In this document: piece by piece, positions 6,045 to 16,104 of the stretch | How positions within the stretch are numbered: the first letter of the stretch is position 1 | How the letters are laid out: each line of letters begins with the position of its first letter | Origin: Mycetocola sp. | Lineage (GTDB): Bacteria; Actinomycetota; Actinomycetes; Actinomycetales; Microbacteriaceae | NCBI RefSeq assembly: GCF_025464835.1 | Contig: NZ_JAODMP010000072.1 | Location: 1-64,000, forward strand | Length of the DNA stretch: 64,000 bases | Direction: 5' to 3' | The notes under the pieces: generated by a model | Database searches by the model: none | Told to the model about the DNA's origin: nothing | The model's input: only the letters and a program-made list of their open reading frames with translations | Translations under genes and position numbers: made by a program

Positions 6045-6937
6045 CCGAGAACCGGGATCCAGCTGAACTCGCAGGAGCGTACGCCCTCGACGCGCTGAAT
6101 GCAGAGGAAAAGGCGGAATACGAACGCCACCTCGCCACATCCGTCGACGCACGCCGGGAGGCGGAGAGTCTCGGTGAGGCTGCCGCGTTGCTCGGATTCG
6201 ACGCGGAACCGGTTGAGCCATCCGCCGCCCTCCGCGCGAGCGTGCTCGCGTCGATCGCCTCAACCCCGCAGCTTCGCCGCTTGGACAGCGCAGGAACGGA
6301 TGCCGCCACCAGCGCGGCAAACCCGGCGCCGATTGCTTCGACCGATGCAGGTGCCCCGGAAGCACAGCCCGTCCGGCCGACCTCTGCCCCGGCAGCAGCA
6401 CCGACCACGAAGGCAGCAACAGCCCGGCCGGCATCCGCCGCCCAACGCAAGGCCAACCGCCGTTGGTACAGCCAGCCGCTGTCAGCGGCGGTTGCCGCGG
6501 CAGCCCTCGTCGCCGTTCTTCTCGGCGTCAACGGTCTCACCAGCGCCCTCAACAACGGCAACGGGCTCCCGGAGGCCCTGCAGCTTGCCCACATCAACGC
6601 TCAGCCGGACGCCCAGCGCGAGACGGTCAAGCTGACGAACATCAATGACGACAAGCGAGTCGTCGCCACCCTCGTCTGGTCGGGGGAACTGGGCCAGTCC
6701 GCGCTCATCGTCGACGGACTCGCTTCGCTCAGCGAGGAAGAGACCTACGAACTCTGGTACATCCGCGAGGAGGGGCCGATTTCGGCAGGAACGTTCAACA
6801 CGACCGGCGGCGGCGACAGTTGGCGGATCCTCGGGGGCACCATGGCAGCCGGTGACGCCGTCGGCGTGACCGTCGAACCGGCGGGTGGCTCGGAGCAGCC
6901 CACCACCGACCCGCTCATCGTCATCCACACGGCCTAG
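6041..6937 (+). CDS. rskA: Anti-sigma-K factor RskA
   Basis: A 298-residue membrane anti-sigma factor. Residues 1-60 form the cytoplasmic sigma-binding domain (ELAGAYALDALNAEEKAEYE). A long Ala/Pro/Thr-rich linker follows, then one transmembrane helix at about 147-166, then the extracellular RskA domain with YELWYIREEGP and a C-terminal PLIVIHTA. Such proteins hold SigK at the membrane until cut by regulated proteolysis in response to an envelope signal. The start codon overlaps the sigK stop. In mycobacteria SigK/RskA controls secreted antigens; here the adjacent cupredoxin and lipoprotein are the obvious candidate targets, but I could not find a convincing SigK promoter. Confidence 0.88.
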   Translation: MTENRDPAELAGAYALDALNAEEKAEYERHLATSVDARREAESLGEAAALLGFDAEPVEPSAALRASVLASIASTPQLRRLDSAGTDAATSAANPAPIASTDAGAPEAQPVRPTSAPAAAPTTKAATARPASAAQRKANRRWYSQPLSAAVAAAALVAVLLGVNGLTSALNNGNGLPEALQLAHINAQPDAQRETVKLTNINDDKRVVATLVWSGELGQSALIVDGLASLSEEETYELWYIREEGPISAGTFNTTGGGDSWRILGGTMAAGDAVGVTVEPAGGSEQPTTDPLIVIHTA

Positions 6938-6944
6938 GCCACGA

Positions 6945-6978
6945 AAAAGCAGGAGATCCGATCGGATCTCCTGCTTTT
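6945..6978. terminator. Perfect bidirectional terminator
   Basis: A perfect 34-bp palindrome: AAAAGCAGGAGATCCGA and its complement, centred on ATCGGAT, with four A at one end and four T at the other. It ends rskA on the plus strand and pstB on the minus strand. Confidence 0.92.
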
Positions 6979-7003
6979 CGATGGGCCCCGCCGAACTCGG
7001 ATG

Positions 7004-7783
7004 TTACCCGAAACGGCCCGAGACGTAGTCCTCAGTCGCCTGCACGCTCGGCTGAGTGAAGATCGTGTTGGTGTCGTCGTATTCGATGAGCTTGCCCGGC
7101 TTACCGGTCCCGGCGATGTTGAAGAACGCGGTGCGGTCGGAGACCCGTGACGCCTGCTGCATGTTGTGGGTGACGATCACGATGGTGTACTCGTTCTTGA
7201 GTTCCTCGATGAGGTCCTCGATGGCGAGGGTCGAGATCGGGTCGAGAGCCGAGCACGGCTCGTCCATCAGCAACACGTCCGGTTCCACGGCAATGGCGCG
7301 GGCGATGCACAATCGCTGCTGCTGGCCACCGGAGAGGCTGGAGCCGGGCTTCTCGAGCCGGTCCTTGACCTCTTTCCACAGGTTCGCTCCCTGGAGGGAT
7401 TTCTCCACCAGGTCGTCTGCGGCCGACTTCGGCATGCGACGGTTGTTGAGTGACACGCCGGCGAGCACGTTCTCCCGGATCGACATCGTCGGGAACGGGT
7501 TCGGCCGCTGGAACACCATGCCGATGTTCCGGCGAACGAGGACAGGGTCGACCCCCGGTCCGTACAGGTTGTCCCCGTCGACGAGGACTTCTCCCTCGAC
7601 ACGGGCACCAGGGATGACCTCGTGCATGCGGTTGAGGGTGCGGATGAAGGTCGACTTGCCGCAGCCTGAAGGGCCGATGAACGCGGTGACGCTTCGCGGT
7701 TCGATCGTGAGGGTGACGTCTTCCACCGCGAGGAACTTGCTGTAGTAGACGTTGAGGTCTTTGACTTCGATGCGCTTGGACAT
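7004..7783 (-). CDS. pstB: Phosphate ABC transporter ATP-binding protein PstB
   Basis: A 259-residue ATPase that powers high-affinity phosphate import with PstS, PstC and PstA. Visible motifs are the Walker [10 protein letters not shown] (about 37-45), Q-loop VFQRPNPFP, the ABC signature LSGGQQQR, Walker [14 protein letters not shown] and the switch His in VTHNMQQA. The Asn-Pro-Phe-Pro after the Q-loop and NRMHE after Walker A are PstB-specific. It is last in the minus-strand order pstS-pstC-pstA-pstB and starts 14 nt after pstA. Confidence 0.97.
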   Translation of the reverse strand: MSKRIEVKDLNVYYSKFLAVEDVTLTIEPRSVTAFIGPSGCGKSTFIRTLNRMHEVIPGARVEGEVLVDGDNLYGPGVDPVLVRRNIGMVFQRPNPFPTMSIRENVLAGVSLNNRRMPKSAADDLVEKSLQGANLWKEVKDRLEKPGSSLSGGQQQRLCIARAIAVEPDVLLMDEPCSALDPISTLAIEDLIEELKNEYTIVIVTHNMQQASRVSDRTAFFNIAGTGKPGKLIEYDDTNTIFTQPSVQATEDYVSGRFG

Positions 7784-7797
7784 GGTTTCCTTCGGTG

Positions 7798-8937
7798 CTA
7801 ACGGCCGAGCTTGGGGGAGAAGGCTCTGGCGACGAGTCTCGCGATGAGGTTGAGTGCCATCACGATGAGGATGAGGGTGAGGGCCGCAGCCCAGGCACGG
7901 TCGAGGTACGCCTGAGCGTCGGTGCCCTGGCTCACATAGGAGCTGTAGACGAAGACGGGCAGGCTCTGCATGCGGCCTTCTAATGGGCTGTAGTTCATGT
8001 TGGAGGTGAACCCGGCGGCGACGAGGAGCGGAGCCGTCTCACCGATCACGCGGGCGATGGCGAGCATGACACCCGTGGTGATTCCCGCGATGGATGTCGG
8101 CAGGACGACTTTGAGGATGGTGAGCCACTTCGGCACGCCGAGGGCGAAAGCTGCTTCACGGAGTTCGTTCGGGACGAGGCGCAGCATCTCCTCGCTCGAA
8201 CGCACCACCCCGGGAATCATCAGCACGCTGAGCGCGACGGCGCCGGCGACGCCCAGGCGGATGCCAGGACCGAAGAAGATCGCGAAGAGTGCGTAGGCGA
8301 ACAGGCCGGCGACGATCGAGGGGATGCCGGTCATGACGTCGACGAAGAACGTGATCGCCCGAGCGAGGGCACCGCGACCGTACTCGACGAGGTAGATCGA
8401 GGTGAGCAACCCGATCGGTACGGAGATGATCGTGGCGATGCCGGTCATGATGAGCGTTCCCACGATCGCATGGAGCACTCCACCGCCTTCACCGACGATG
8501 TTGCGCATCGAGTAGGTGAACAGTTGGATGTCGAATCTCGCCGTACCGCGTGACAGCACGGTGATGAAGAGGGAGACGAGCGGTGCCAGCGCGACGATGA
8601 ACGCGCTCGTGACGAGGGTGGTGACCAGGCGGTCCTTCGCCTGCCGCGCGCCCTCCACCAGGAGAGCCGTGAGGTAGATCCCGATGCCGTTGAGGAGGCC
8701 GGTGAGGACGATCGTTCCCACGACGTTGAAGTCCCCGCCGGATGCCGCCTGGGCGAGTCCGAAGATGGCGGCGCTGACGAGGAGAGAGACACCGAGCACG
8801 ATCCACGGCACCGATTTGCCGAGGCGGCCGCTCGCGTACACGTTCGGCATGGCGCCAGGGCCGGGCGCGGGGTTGGGGCGGCCAGGGCCTACGCCGGAGC
8901 CGGACCGCTGGAGCGGAGCAGTTGTTGTCTGTGCCAT
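7798..8937 (-). CDS. pstA: Phosphate ABC transporter permease PstA
   Basis: A 379-residue inner-membrane permease. The open frame extends far upstream of the gene, but the start is the ATG at 8937 ([10 protein letters not shown]), because it overlaps the pstC stop codon by one base (TAATG). After a Gly/Pro-rich N-terminal tail there are about eight hydrophobic helices; the first pair and the longer N-terminus are typical of actinobacterial PstA. The ATPase-docking loop reads [20 protein letters not shown]. It forms the membrane channel with PstC. Confidence 0.96.
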   Translation of the reverse strand: MAQTTTAPLQRSGSGVGPGRPNPAPGPGAMPNVYASGRLGKSVPWIVLGVSLLVSAAIFGLAQAASGGDFNVVGTIVLTGLLNGIGIYLTALLVEGARQAKDRLVTTLVTSAFIVALAPLVSLFITVLSRGTARFDIQLFTYSMRNIVGEGGGVLHAIVGTLIMTGIATIISVPIGLLTSIYLVEYGRGALARAITFFVDVMTGIPSIVAGLFAYALFAIFFGPGIRLGVAGAVALSVLMIPGVVRSSEEMLRLVPNELREAAFALGVPKWLTILKVVLPTSIAGITTGVMLAIARVIGETAPLLVAAGFTSNMNYSPLEGRMQSLPVFVYSSYVSQGTDAQAYLDRAWAAALTLILIVMALNLIARLVARAFSPKLGR

Positions 8938-9902
8938 TAGTTCGCTCCCGAGAATTCCTTGCGGCGGTTGATGACGTAGCGCGCTATGGCATTCACCACG
9001 AGTGTGATGGCGAACAACATCAGGCCGGTGGCGATGAGGACGTTGACGTTGAGCCCGTACGCCTCGGGGAAGCTGAGCGCGATGTTCGCGGCGATGGTGC
9101 TCGGGTTCGAGGAGGTGAGAAGAGCGAAGCTGATGACACCGGATGACGACAGCACCATGGCAACGGCCATGGTCTCGCCCAGCGCACGGCCGAGGCCGAG
9201 CATGGAGGCGGACACGATGCCGGCGCGGCCGAATGGCAGAACGGTCATGCGAATCATCTCCCAACGGGTCGCGCCGAGGGCGAGCGCTGCTTCTTCGTGC
9301 AGAACGGGAGTCTGGAGGAAGACTTCCCGGCAGAGTGCGGTGATGATCGGAAGGATCATCACCGCGAGGACGACCGCCGCCGTCAGGATGGTGCGACCCG
9401 TCCCGGAAGCCGGAGGGGCGAAGAGCGGAATCCAGCCGAGGTTCTCGGTGAGCCACAGGTAGAACGGCTGGACGAGGGGGGCGAGAGTGTTGGCACCCCA
9501 GAGACCGAAGACGACGGAGGGGACCGCCGCGAGCAGGTCGATGACGTAACCGAGTCCCTGGGCGAGCTTGCGGGGCGCGTAGTGAGAGATGAACAGGGCA
9601 ATGCCGATGGCAAGGGGCACGGCCATCAGTAGAGCGAGGGCGGCCGACCAAAGGGTGCCGAAGATCAGCGGCCCGACATAGGTCCAGAACGTCTCCCCTG
9701 AGGTGAAGATGGAGATGTCCTCGGGGTTCTCGGTGAGCGCTGGGGTGCTCTGGAGAATCAGGAAGGCGGCGACGGCGGCGAGCGTTGCGAGGATCAGCGC
9801 ACCCGCGGTGAGCGTGCTCGTCGAGAAGATCCGATCGCCGAGACGCTGAACGGGTCTGGGGGGCTGGGCGCTTTCGGTGCGAGCAACCGGTGGCGACGAC
9901 AT
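8937..9902 (-). CDS. pstC: Phosphate ABC transporter permease PstC
   Basis: A 321-residue inner-membrane permease with about six helices. The ABC-coupling loop LHEEAALALGATRWEMIRMT sits before the last three helices, and the family motif GLGRALGETMAV is present. It starts at the ATG at 9902. It lies 113 nt downstream of pstS, with a strong hairpin in the gap, and overlaps the pstA start by one base. It partners PstA in phosphate import. Confidence 0.96.
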   Translation of the reverse strand: MSSPPVARTESAQPPRPVQRLGDRIFSTSTLTAGALILATLAAVAAFLILQSTPALTENPEDISIFTSGETFWTYVGPLIFGTLWSAALALLMAVPLAIGIALFISHYAPRKLAQGLGYVIDLLAAVPSVVFGLWGANTLAPLVQPFYLWLTENLGWIPLFAPPASGTGRTILTAAVVLAVMILPIITALCREVFLQTPVLHEEAALALGATRWEMIRMTVLPFGRAGIVSASMLGLGRALGETMAVAMVLSSSGVISFALLTSSNPSTIAANIALSFPEAYGLNVNVLIATGLMLFAITLVVNAIARYVINRRKEFSGAN

Positions 9903-9971
9903 CTGCTGAGTTCCCCCTGGGGTTCGGGTCGAAGTGGGCGGGACGGCGGCGGGATGCCCGCTACCGGGGCA

Positions 9972-10004
9972 ACCCCGGCTGCCGCGTGAGGCGGCAGCCG
10001 GGGT
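9972..10004 (-). terminator. Intercistronic hairpin between pstS and pstC
   Basis: A perfect 14-bp stem, ACCCCGGCTGCCGC (9972-9985) with its complement at 9991-10004, loop GTGAG, and no T-run. It starts 12 nt after the pstS stop (minus strand). It probably protects the pstS mRNA 3' end or partly stops transcription, allowing more binding protein than permease. Confidence 0.7.
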
Positions 10005-10015
10005 CTACGGAAGTG

Positions 10016-11137
10016 TTATTTGATGAGTTCGATCGCAGCTGCGGACTTCTCGGCGATTGCCGCCGAGATCGGGGCAGAGCCTGCGGCATCTGCGCTGACC
10101 TTCTGGCCTTCTTCGCTCACAATATAGCTGAAGTACTCCTTGACGAGCTTGGCCGTTTCGGCGTCCTTGTACTCGGTGCAGCCGATCAGGTAGCTGATCA
10201 GGACGATCGGGTAGACGCCCGCTTCGGTCGTCGCGCGGTCGAGTTGGATCGCGAGGTCTCCCTCGCCTCGGCCATCCACCAACGGCGACGCATCGACGAT
10301 CGCGGCCGCGGCTTCGGCGGAGTATGGGACGTACTCGTCTCCGACCTTGACGGCGACGGTGCCGAGTTCGCCGGAGCGCGATGCATCGGCGTAGCCGATG
10401 GTTCCGGTGCCGGAGGTCACAGCGTCGATGACGCCCGAGGTCTGCTGCGCGGCCTCGCCGCCCTTCACCGCATCCGGCCAGACGCCGTCCGCTTCCCAGC
10501 TCCACACATCCGGTGCGGTGACGTTGAGGTACTCGGTGAAGTTCTCGGTGGTGCCGGAGTCATCCGCGCGGTGAACGGGCGTGATCGTCTGGTTCGGCAG
10601 CGTGGCATCCGGATTCTGCGAGGCGATGGCCTTGTCGTTCCAGGTGGTGATGGTGCCGGAGAAGATGCCTGCGAGAGTGGTGGGGTCGAGGTCGAGGGTG
10701 TCGACACCCTCGAGGTTGAAGACGACCGCGATCGGGGAGATGTAGGCGGGAAGTTCGACCAGCCCGGTGTCGGGGACGCAGGCTGTGAACTCTTCGTCTG
10801 CGAGCTCAGCGTCCTTGAACGCACGGTCGGAACCGGCGAACGCGCTGCCGCCAGCGATGAAGGTGTCACGTCCAGCGCCCGAGCCGGCCGGGTCGTATTC
10901 GACGGTGACAGCGGAGTGCATGCCCTGGAACGCGGCGACCCAGGCCTCCTGGGCGGACTGCTGCGATGAGGCGCCGCCGCCGACGAGCGTGCCGGTGAGC
11001 TCGGTGGCCGCGCCGTTTCCGGTTGCAGCACCGGGCATTTCGTTGACAGCACAGGAGGTCAGTGTGAGGGCAGCGAGTGTTGCGACAGCCGCCGCGCGGC
11101 CGAACGGGGTGAACTTCACGGAATTGTGTCCATTCAT
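10016..11137 (-). CDS. pstS: Phosphate-binding lipoprotein PstS
   Basis: A 373-residue extracellular phosphate receptor. From the ATG at 11137 a signal peptide ends in the lipobox LTSC (Cys29); the ORF could extend upstream to 11185, but that would spoil the signal peptide. The mature protein has the family blocks GGGASSQQSAQEAWVAAF, YDPAGSGAGRDTFI, FAGSDRAF, HRADDSGTTENFTEYL and the later SYLIGC. The SGTTE loop and SGAGR segment bind phosphate. It is first gene of the pst operon and is preceded by a PHO-type direct repeat. Confidence 0.96.
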   Translation of the reverse strand: MNGHNSVKFTPFGRAAAVATLAALTLTSCAVNEMPGAATGNGAATELTGTLVGGGASSQQSAQEAWVAAFQGMHSAVTVEYDPAGSGAGRDTFIAGGSAFAGSDRAFKDAELADEEFTACVPDTGLVELPAYISPIAVVFNLEGVDTLDLDPTTLAGIFSGTITTWNDKAIASQNPDATLPNQTITPVHRADDSGTTENFTEYLNVTAPDVWSWEADGVWPDAVKGGEAAQQTSGVIDAVTSGTGTIGYADASRSGELGTVAVKVGDEYVPYSAEAAAAIVDASPLVDGRGEGDLAIQLDRATTEAGVYPIVLISYLIGCTEYKDAETAKLVKEYFSYIVSEEGQKVSADAAGSAPISAAIAEKSAAAIELIK

Positions 11138-11211
11138 AGGAATTTGGGGACGGGCCGGTGCAGGCCCACAACGAACGCTAAGCAACCGGCTTAACGAGAG
11201 TCCCTCATGAC

Positions 11212-11229
11212 GGTGAACGGGAGGTAAAC
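11212..11229 (-). promoter_or_regulatory. PHO-box-like direct repeat upstream of pstS
   Basis: On the minus strand GTTTACC (11229-11223) and GTTCACC (11218-11212) are repeated with an 11-bp period, 75-92 bp before the pstS start. This is the architecture of PhoP/RegX3 boxes in actinobacteria (11-bp direct repeats of GTTCACC type). The regulator genes senX3-regX3 are in this window, so phosphate-starvation induction of pst is the likely role. Confidence 0.7.
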
Positions 11230-11257
11230 GACGTTCGACGGTTGGGGCCCCAGACCC

Positions 11258-12193
11258 TCAAGCGCGGGGTTCGTGGGTTTCGATCGAGATGATGCCCGAG
11301 CTGGGGTTCGTCGCTGAGAGGTGCACGATGCTGAAGGCGCCGGTCGGCAGGTCGGCAGCGCTCGACAGGTACGAACCGGTGATGCTGCCCGTGGCCAGGG
11401 CGATTTCACGGAGAATCTCGGGGAGAACGGGTCCGTGGCTGCAGAGCACGGCGGTCTTGCGGGACTTCACCCGTTTGCCGACGACCTTCCGGACGTCGGC
11501 TTCGCCGCGTTCCCACGCATCCTGGCTGATCAGGTCCGTCCGGCGCTGTTCGAGCCCGGATGCCGCCGCGAGCGGAGCCGCGGTCGTCACGCACCGAACG
11601 GCGGTGCTCGAAACGATCCGCCGCACACCGAATGCCTGCAGGGTGGGCACGATACCCGTCGCCTGTTCAACGCCGCGTGCGGTCAGCGGGCGTAAGGCGT
11701 CCGTTCCTGCCCACGCGGATGCCGCAAGTGCTTTGCCGTGCCGAAGCGCGATGATCGCGAAAGTGGAGCTGACGCCCTCGTCGAGCAGCTTCGTGAAGGT
11801 GTCGAGGATTTCGAGGTCGGGGGCGTGGCTCAGATAGGTGCGGGCGCGGCGCGGGGTGACCCATTCCAGCGCGGCCACTTCGCCGTTGGGTACGAAGGTC
11901 GACGACTGGACCGCCCCGTCGCTGACCTCGGCGGCCCAATAGTGCACGATCTTCTCCCGGCCGGATGGGAGCGGGTACCGGGAGATCCCGAGCGGAACGC
12001 CCAGCACGACGGCCAGCCCGGTCTCCTCGAGAATCTCCCGAACGGCGGTCTGCGGCAGCGATTCTCCCGGGTCGACTTTGCCCTTGGGCAGCGAGACGTC
12101 CGCGTATTTCGTGCGGTGGATGACGAGAACGTGCACTTTACCGTCGATTCGGCGCCAGCACACCGCGCCCGCCGCGTAGATCGCTGTCGTCAC
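11258..12193 (-). CDS. Nudix hydrolase - histidine phosphatase fusion (MutT1 type)
   Basis: A 311-residue two-domain hydrolase resembling mycobacterial MutT1. Residues 1-135 are a Nudix domain with the box [20 protein letters not shown] and TGL (38-60), which binds Mg2+ and cleaves nucleoside polyphosphates. Residues 145-311 are a histidine phosphatase domain starting LRHGKAL (RHG at 151-153; phospho-acceptor His152), with the later [10 protein letters not shown]. Mycobacterial relatives sanitise 8-oxo-GTP or hydrolyse diadenosine polyphosphates. Its start overlaps the ppk stop by 4 bp, so it is co-translated with polyphosphate kinase. Confidence 0.92.
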   Translation of the reverse strand: MTTAIYAAGAVCWRRIDGKVHVLVIHRTKYADVSLPKGKVDPGESLPQTAVREILEETGLAVVLGVPLGISRYPLPSGREKIVHYWAAEVSDGAVQSSTFVPNGEVAALEWVTPRRARTYLSHAPDLEILDTFTKLLDEGVSSTFAIIALRHGKALAASAWAGTDALRPLTARGVEQATGIVPTLQAFGVRRIVSSTAVRCVTTAAPLAAASGLEQRRTDLISQDAWERGEADVRKVVGKRVKSRKTAVLCSHGPVLPEILREIALATGSITGSYLSSAADLPTGAFSIVHLSATNPSSGIISIETHEPRA

Positions 12194-14364
12194 CGTCGAG
12201 CCCTCGGCCTGCGCCGGAGGCTGGTCTTGAGCATCAGCCGATCCTGGATGTCGACGAGAGGCACGCCGAACTCATCGGTTGAGTGTCGTTCCCACTCGCC
12301 GTCCGCATCCAGATGCCAGGTCGACGTGCTGTCGTCCATCGCCACGTCGAAGAGGGACGCGATCTCGGTGAGATGTGCGGGGGAGACCAGCCGTACGAGA
12401 GCTTCGACCCGACGGTCGAGGTTGCGGTGCATCATATCGGCGCTGCCGATGAACACGTGGGGGTCCCCGTCATTGACGAAGGAGAAGATCCGGGAGTGTT
12501 CGAGGAAACGGCCGAGGATGGACCGGACCCTGATCGTCTCGCTCATGCCCTTCTGGCCGGGCTTGAGGCCACAGATCCCACGGACCCAGATGTCGATCGG
12601 CACACCCGCCTGGCTGGCCCGGTACAGGCCGTCGATGATCGCTTCGTCGACCATCGAGTTGACCTTGATCCGGATGCCGCTTGGTTTGCCTGCCTCCGCG
12701 TTCCTGCGTTCCTGGTCGATGTGCTTGAGCAGGCCCTTGCGCAAGTGGAGAGGAGCGACGAGAAGCCTCTTGAACTTCTTCTCGATCGCGTAGCCCGATA
12801 GCTCGTTGAACAGCCGGGTGAGGTCCTTGCCGACCTGGGCGTCCGCAGTGAATAAACCGAGGTCTTCGTAGATCCGGCTGGTCTTCGGGTTGTAGTTGCC
12901 CGTTCCGATGTGGCTGTAGTGCGTGAGGGTGCCTTTTTCCTCACGGATGACGAGGGCGAGTTTGCAGTGCGTCTTCAACCCGACGAGCCCGTACACGACG
13001 TGCACGCCCGCCTTCTCCAGCTTGCGAGCCCAGGTGATGTTCGCCTGCTCGTCGAACCTGGCCTTGATCTCGACGAGGGCGAGGACCTGTTTGCCGGCTT
13101 CGGCTGCGTCGATGAGCGCTTCGACGATGGGGGAATCACCTGAGGTGCGGTACAGGGTCTGCTTGATGGCGAGGACCTGCGGGTCAGCGGCTGCCTGTTC
13201 GAGGAACGCCTGCACGCTTGTGGCGAAGGACTCGTACGGGTGGTGGACAAGGACATCCTGCTGGCTGATCGCACGGAAGATGTCGGCCTTGGCGCTGGAT
13301 TCGACCGGCTGGAACTGCATGACCGTGGTCGGCACCCGCGGCGGGTAGCGCAGGTCAGGGCGGTCGATTCCTGACAGGCTGAACAGGCCGCCGAGGTCGA
13401 GCGGCGCCGGAAGCCGGTACACCTCCTGGTCGGTGACGTCGAGTTCCCGCACCAGCAGGTCGAGGGTCACATCGTCCATGTCCTCGGTGATCTCCAGCCG
13501 GATCGGCGGGCCGAACCGGCGTCGGAGAAGTTCCTTCTCCAGTGCCTGGATGAGGTTCTCGGTTTCGTCCTCCTCGATCTCGACGTCCTCGTTCCGCGTG
13601 ACGCGGAAGACGTGGTGTTCGATGATCTCCATGCCGGGGAACAGGTCGCCGAGGTGGTTGGCGATGAGGTCTTCCAAAGGGATGTATCGCACATCGTCAA
13701 GGGACGCCGACGGGTCGACCGGTACGAAGCGTGGCAGCATTTGCGGCACCTTGAGCCGGGCGAACTCCTGCCGGCCGGTCTTCGAGTTACGCACCCGGAC
13801 CGCGAGGTTGAGTGAGAGCCCGGAGATGTATGGGAACGGATGCGCGGGGTCGACAGCCAACGGCATCAGGACCGGGAAGATCTGCTGCCCGAAGTAGTCA
13901 CGGAGGCTTTCACGGTCGTCGTCGGTGAGCGAGGCCCAGGTGACGACACTCACGCCGGCGGCGGTGAGGTCCGGTTTGACGAGCTCGGACCATGCGCGGG
14001 CGTGACGGGACTGGAGCTCATGGGCCTTGTCCGAGATGTCACTGAGCACGTCTGCTGGCGCACGGCCGACGTTCGTCGGCACGGCGAGCCCGGTCAGGAC
14101 CCGTCGTTTGAGCCCGGCGACGCGAACCATGAAGAACTCGTCCAGGTTCGACGCGAAGATGGCGAGGAAGTTGGCCCGTTCGAGTGTCGGTACCGTTGGG
14201 TCTTCCGCCAGTTCGAGGACACGCTGGTTGAACGCCAGCCAGCTCACTTCACGGTCGAGGTACCGGCCCTCGGGAAGTGCGGGGTCGTCCCGCTCGAACA
14301 CCGGGTCGAAATCGTCGTCGTCGCCGAGGAGTCCCGAGTCATGCGCGATGCTCTGTGTTGCCAT
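12190..14364 (-). CDS. ppk: Polyphosphate kinase 1
   Basis: A 724-residue PPK1 that reversibly makes inorganic polyphosphate from ATP. The N-terminal domain starts [20 protein letters not shown] and contains [16 protein letters not shown]. The catalytic phospholipase D-like halves carry the phospho-acceptor histidine in [11 protein letters not shown] and the motif [20 protein letters not shown]. The length is normal for the family. Downstream is the overlapping MutT1-like gene, and pst genes follow on the same strand, placing phosphate storage next to phosphate import. Confidence 0.97.
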   Translation of the reverse strand: MATQSIAHDSGLLGDDDDFDPVFERDDPALPEGRYLDREVSWLAFNQRVLELAEDPTVPTLERANFLAIFASNLDEFFMVRVAGLKRRVLTGLAVPTNVGRAPADVLSDISDKAHELQSRHARAWSELVKPDLTAAGVSVVTWASLTDDDRESLRDYFGQQIFPVLMPLAVDPAHPFPYISGLSLNLAVRVRNSKTGRQEFARLKVPQMLPRFVPVDPSASLDDVRYIPLEDLIANHLGDLFPGMEIIEHHVFRVTRNEDVEIEEDETENLIQALEKELLRRRFGPPIRLEITEDMDDVTLDLLVRELDVTDQEVYRLPAPLDLGGLFSLSGIDRPDLRYPPRVPTTVMQFQPVESSAKADIFRAISQQDVLVHHPYESFATSVQAFLEQAAADPQVLAIKQTLYRTSGDSPIVEALIDAAEAGKQVLALVEIKARFDEQANITWARKLEKAGVHVVYGLVGLKTHCKLALVIREEKGTLTHYSHIGTGNYNPKTSRIYEDLGLFTADAQVGKDLTRLFNELSGYAIEKKFKRLLVAPLHLRKGLLKHIDQERRNAEAGKPSGIRIKVNSMVDEAIIDGLYRASQAGVPIDIWVRGICGLKPGQKGMSETIRVRSILGRFLEHSRIFSFVNDGDPHVFIGSADMMHRNLDRRVEALVRLVSPAHLTEIASLFDVAMDDSTSTWHLDADGEWERHSTDEFGVPLVDIQDRLMLKTSLRRRPRARR

Positions 14365-14456
14365 CCCAACATCTTGTCACGGTGCGCAGGCATGCGCGGT
14401 GATCCTGAACAATCGGGGACGTCGGTTCGGCGGCACCGGCCGGGAAACCGGCGAAA

Positions 14457-15341
14457 TCAGTCCGTGGCGCGCCTGCGGTACTGGACGTCGACCGCGTGGT
14501 CCGTGAATCCGAGCGAGCGATATAGGTGCACGGCACGCTCGTTGTCGCCCTCCACATAGAGGGATGCCGTGCGCACCCCTCGCTCCCTCATCCGGTCGAG
14601 ACCGGCAAGCATGAGGGAACGGCCAAGGCCACGCCCGGGTTCCCCGACGCCGAGAACGTAGATCTCGCCATGGTCGGCGTCGATCTTGAGCCAGTTGTAG
14701 CCGAGCATCCGTCCGGACTGGTCCCGGGCGAGCAGGAAATCTCCGGCGTCGAACCACGGTTCCGCCTGGCGTGCCCTGAGGTCGTCGACGGTGATCCGGC
14801 CCTGCTCTGGGTGGCTGGCGAACACCCGCGCGTTGAGTTCCACCCACTCGGCGTCATCGATCCCCGGGGCGAACGTGGTGATGCTGTCCGAGCGAGGCGA
14901 CGGGTCTGCGGAGGGCGAAAGCGGCATCCGCAGCTGAAGGAGCGTGCGCACCCGGTCGAAGTTGAACCGCACGGCGAGCGCACGCGACGCCGGGTGGTCG
15001 CCGTGGGCCCAGGCGAGCAGACCGGGGGAAGCGTCGGCAATGATGCCGCTGAGCATCGATGCGCCGACTCCGGCGCCGCGCCACTCAGGGTCGACGACGA
15101 ATTCGAGTTCACCGTGGCCGATCAGGGCAGCGCCGACGACAGGTTCTGCTTCGCTCGTCGACTCCGGCGCAGTCGCGAGAAGCAGTGACCGGGAACCGGC
15201 CTCGACGTCGATGAGCGCCTGGTCGTTGAACGGCGATGCCCCGTCGACGGCGACGGCGCGCTGAACGAGTCGATCGAATGCGGCGCGGGGCGCGGCATCC
15301 GTTATGTCACGAACGTGCAATATCGGTCTGGGCACTGTCAT
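14457..15341 (-). CDS. mshD: Mycothiol synthase (mycothiol acetyltransferase)
   Basis: A 294-residue tandem GNAT enzyme that performs the last step of mycothiol synthesis, acetylation of Cys-GlcN-Ins. The N-terminal GNAT half includes [16 protein letters not shown]. The C-terminal active half has [20 protein letters not shown], the acetyl-CoA loop [16 protein letters not shown], and ends [20 protein letters not shown]. The ATG at 15341 was chosen because it gives the normal N-terminus; the frame extends 30 residues further. It overlaps the end of the upstream regulator gene by 35 bp. Confidence 0.93.
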   Translation of the reverse strand: MTVPRPILHVRDITDAAPRAAFDRLVQRAVAVDGASPFNDQALIDVEAGSRSLLLATAPESTSEAEPVVGAALIGHGELEFVVDPEWRGAGVGASMLSGIIADASPGLLAWAHGDHPASRALAVRFNFDRVRTLLQLRMPLSPSADPSPRSDSITTFAPGIDDAEWVELNARVFASHPEQGRITVDDLRARQAEPWFDAGDFLLARDQSGRMLGYNWLKIDADHGEIYVLGVGEPGRGLGRSLMLAGLDRMRERGVRTASLYVEGDNERAVHLYRSLGFTDHAVDVQYRRRATD

Positions 15342-15996
15342 CCTCGTAGACGTTGAAGCGGTAACCGACGTTACGGACGGTACCGATGAGCTGCTCCAGT
15401 TCGCCGAGTTTGGCGCGCAGCCTCCGGACATGGACGTCCACCGTTCGGGTGCCGCCGAAGTAGTCGTAGCCCCACACTTCGCTGAGCAGTTGTTCGCGGG
15501 TGAAGACGCGTGACGGGTGGGCGGCGAGGAAACGGAGCAGTTCGAATTCCTTGTAGGTGAGGTCGAGCGGCTTGCCCTGAACCTTGGCCGAGTAGCTCGC
15601 TTCGTCGATCACGACGCCTGAGGTCTGAATTTTGGTGTTCGTCTGTTCGAGCGCCTGCCGTCCGATGGCAAGGCGGATCCTCGCGTCGATCTCCGCAGGC
15701 CCCGCCATGTCGACGAGGACATCGTCGACGCCCCAGTCGGCGCTGACAGCGCTCAGTCCGCCTTCGGTGAGGATGACGAGGAGCGGAACGGTGAGGCCGG
15801 TGGTCCGAAGGATCTTGCACAGCGCCTTGGCGCCGGCGAGGTCCGTCCTGGCGTCGATCATGATCAGATCGCTCGAAGGCGCGTTCACGAGCTGGGCAGG
15901 CTGAGCAGGGATCTGACGCACACGGTGACTGAGCAGGCCGAGTGACGGCAGCACGTCATTGTCGACCTGTGAGGTCAGAATCAACAGTTGTGCCAC
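15307..15996 (-). CDS. GlnR-type winged-helix response regulator with atypical receiver
   Basis: A 229-residue transcription regulator of the OmpR/GlnR type. It starts at a GTG (15996) with GGAGG 6 nt upstream. The receiver-like half begins [14 protein letters not shown] and lacks the N-terminal Asp-Asp/Glu pair; the would-be acceptor segment is [11 protein letters not shown] and the usual C-terminal Lys is not seen. The C-terminal winged helix ([20 protein letters not shown] ... [20 protein letters not shown]) is canonical. This pattern fits the orphan actinobacterial GlnR family, which controls nitrogen genes without a partner kinase. The assignment as GlnR itself is likely but not proven. 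Confidence 0.8.
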   Translation of the reverse strand: MAQLLILTSQVDNDVLPSLGLLSHRVRQIPAQPAQLVNAPSSDLIMIDARTDLAGAKALCKILRTTGLTVPLLVILTEGGLSAVSADWGVDDVLVDMAGPAEIDARIRLAIGRQALEQTNTKIQTSGVVIDEASYSAKVQGKPLDLTYKEFELLRFLAAHPSRVFTREQLLSEVWGYDYFGGTRTVDVHVRRLRAKLGELEQLIGTVRNVGYRFNVYEDDSAQTDIARS

Positions 15997-16104
15997 GTGT
16001 GACCTCCAGTGATTACGTGGACTCATACTAGCTTTCGCTCGACGACTGCTCAGACCGGGGAGGATTGGACCACGAAGTCGGCAGTCTTCAGGCAAGATAG
16101 AGCA

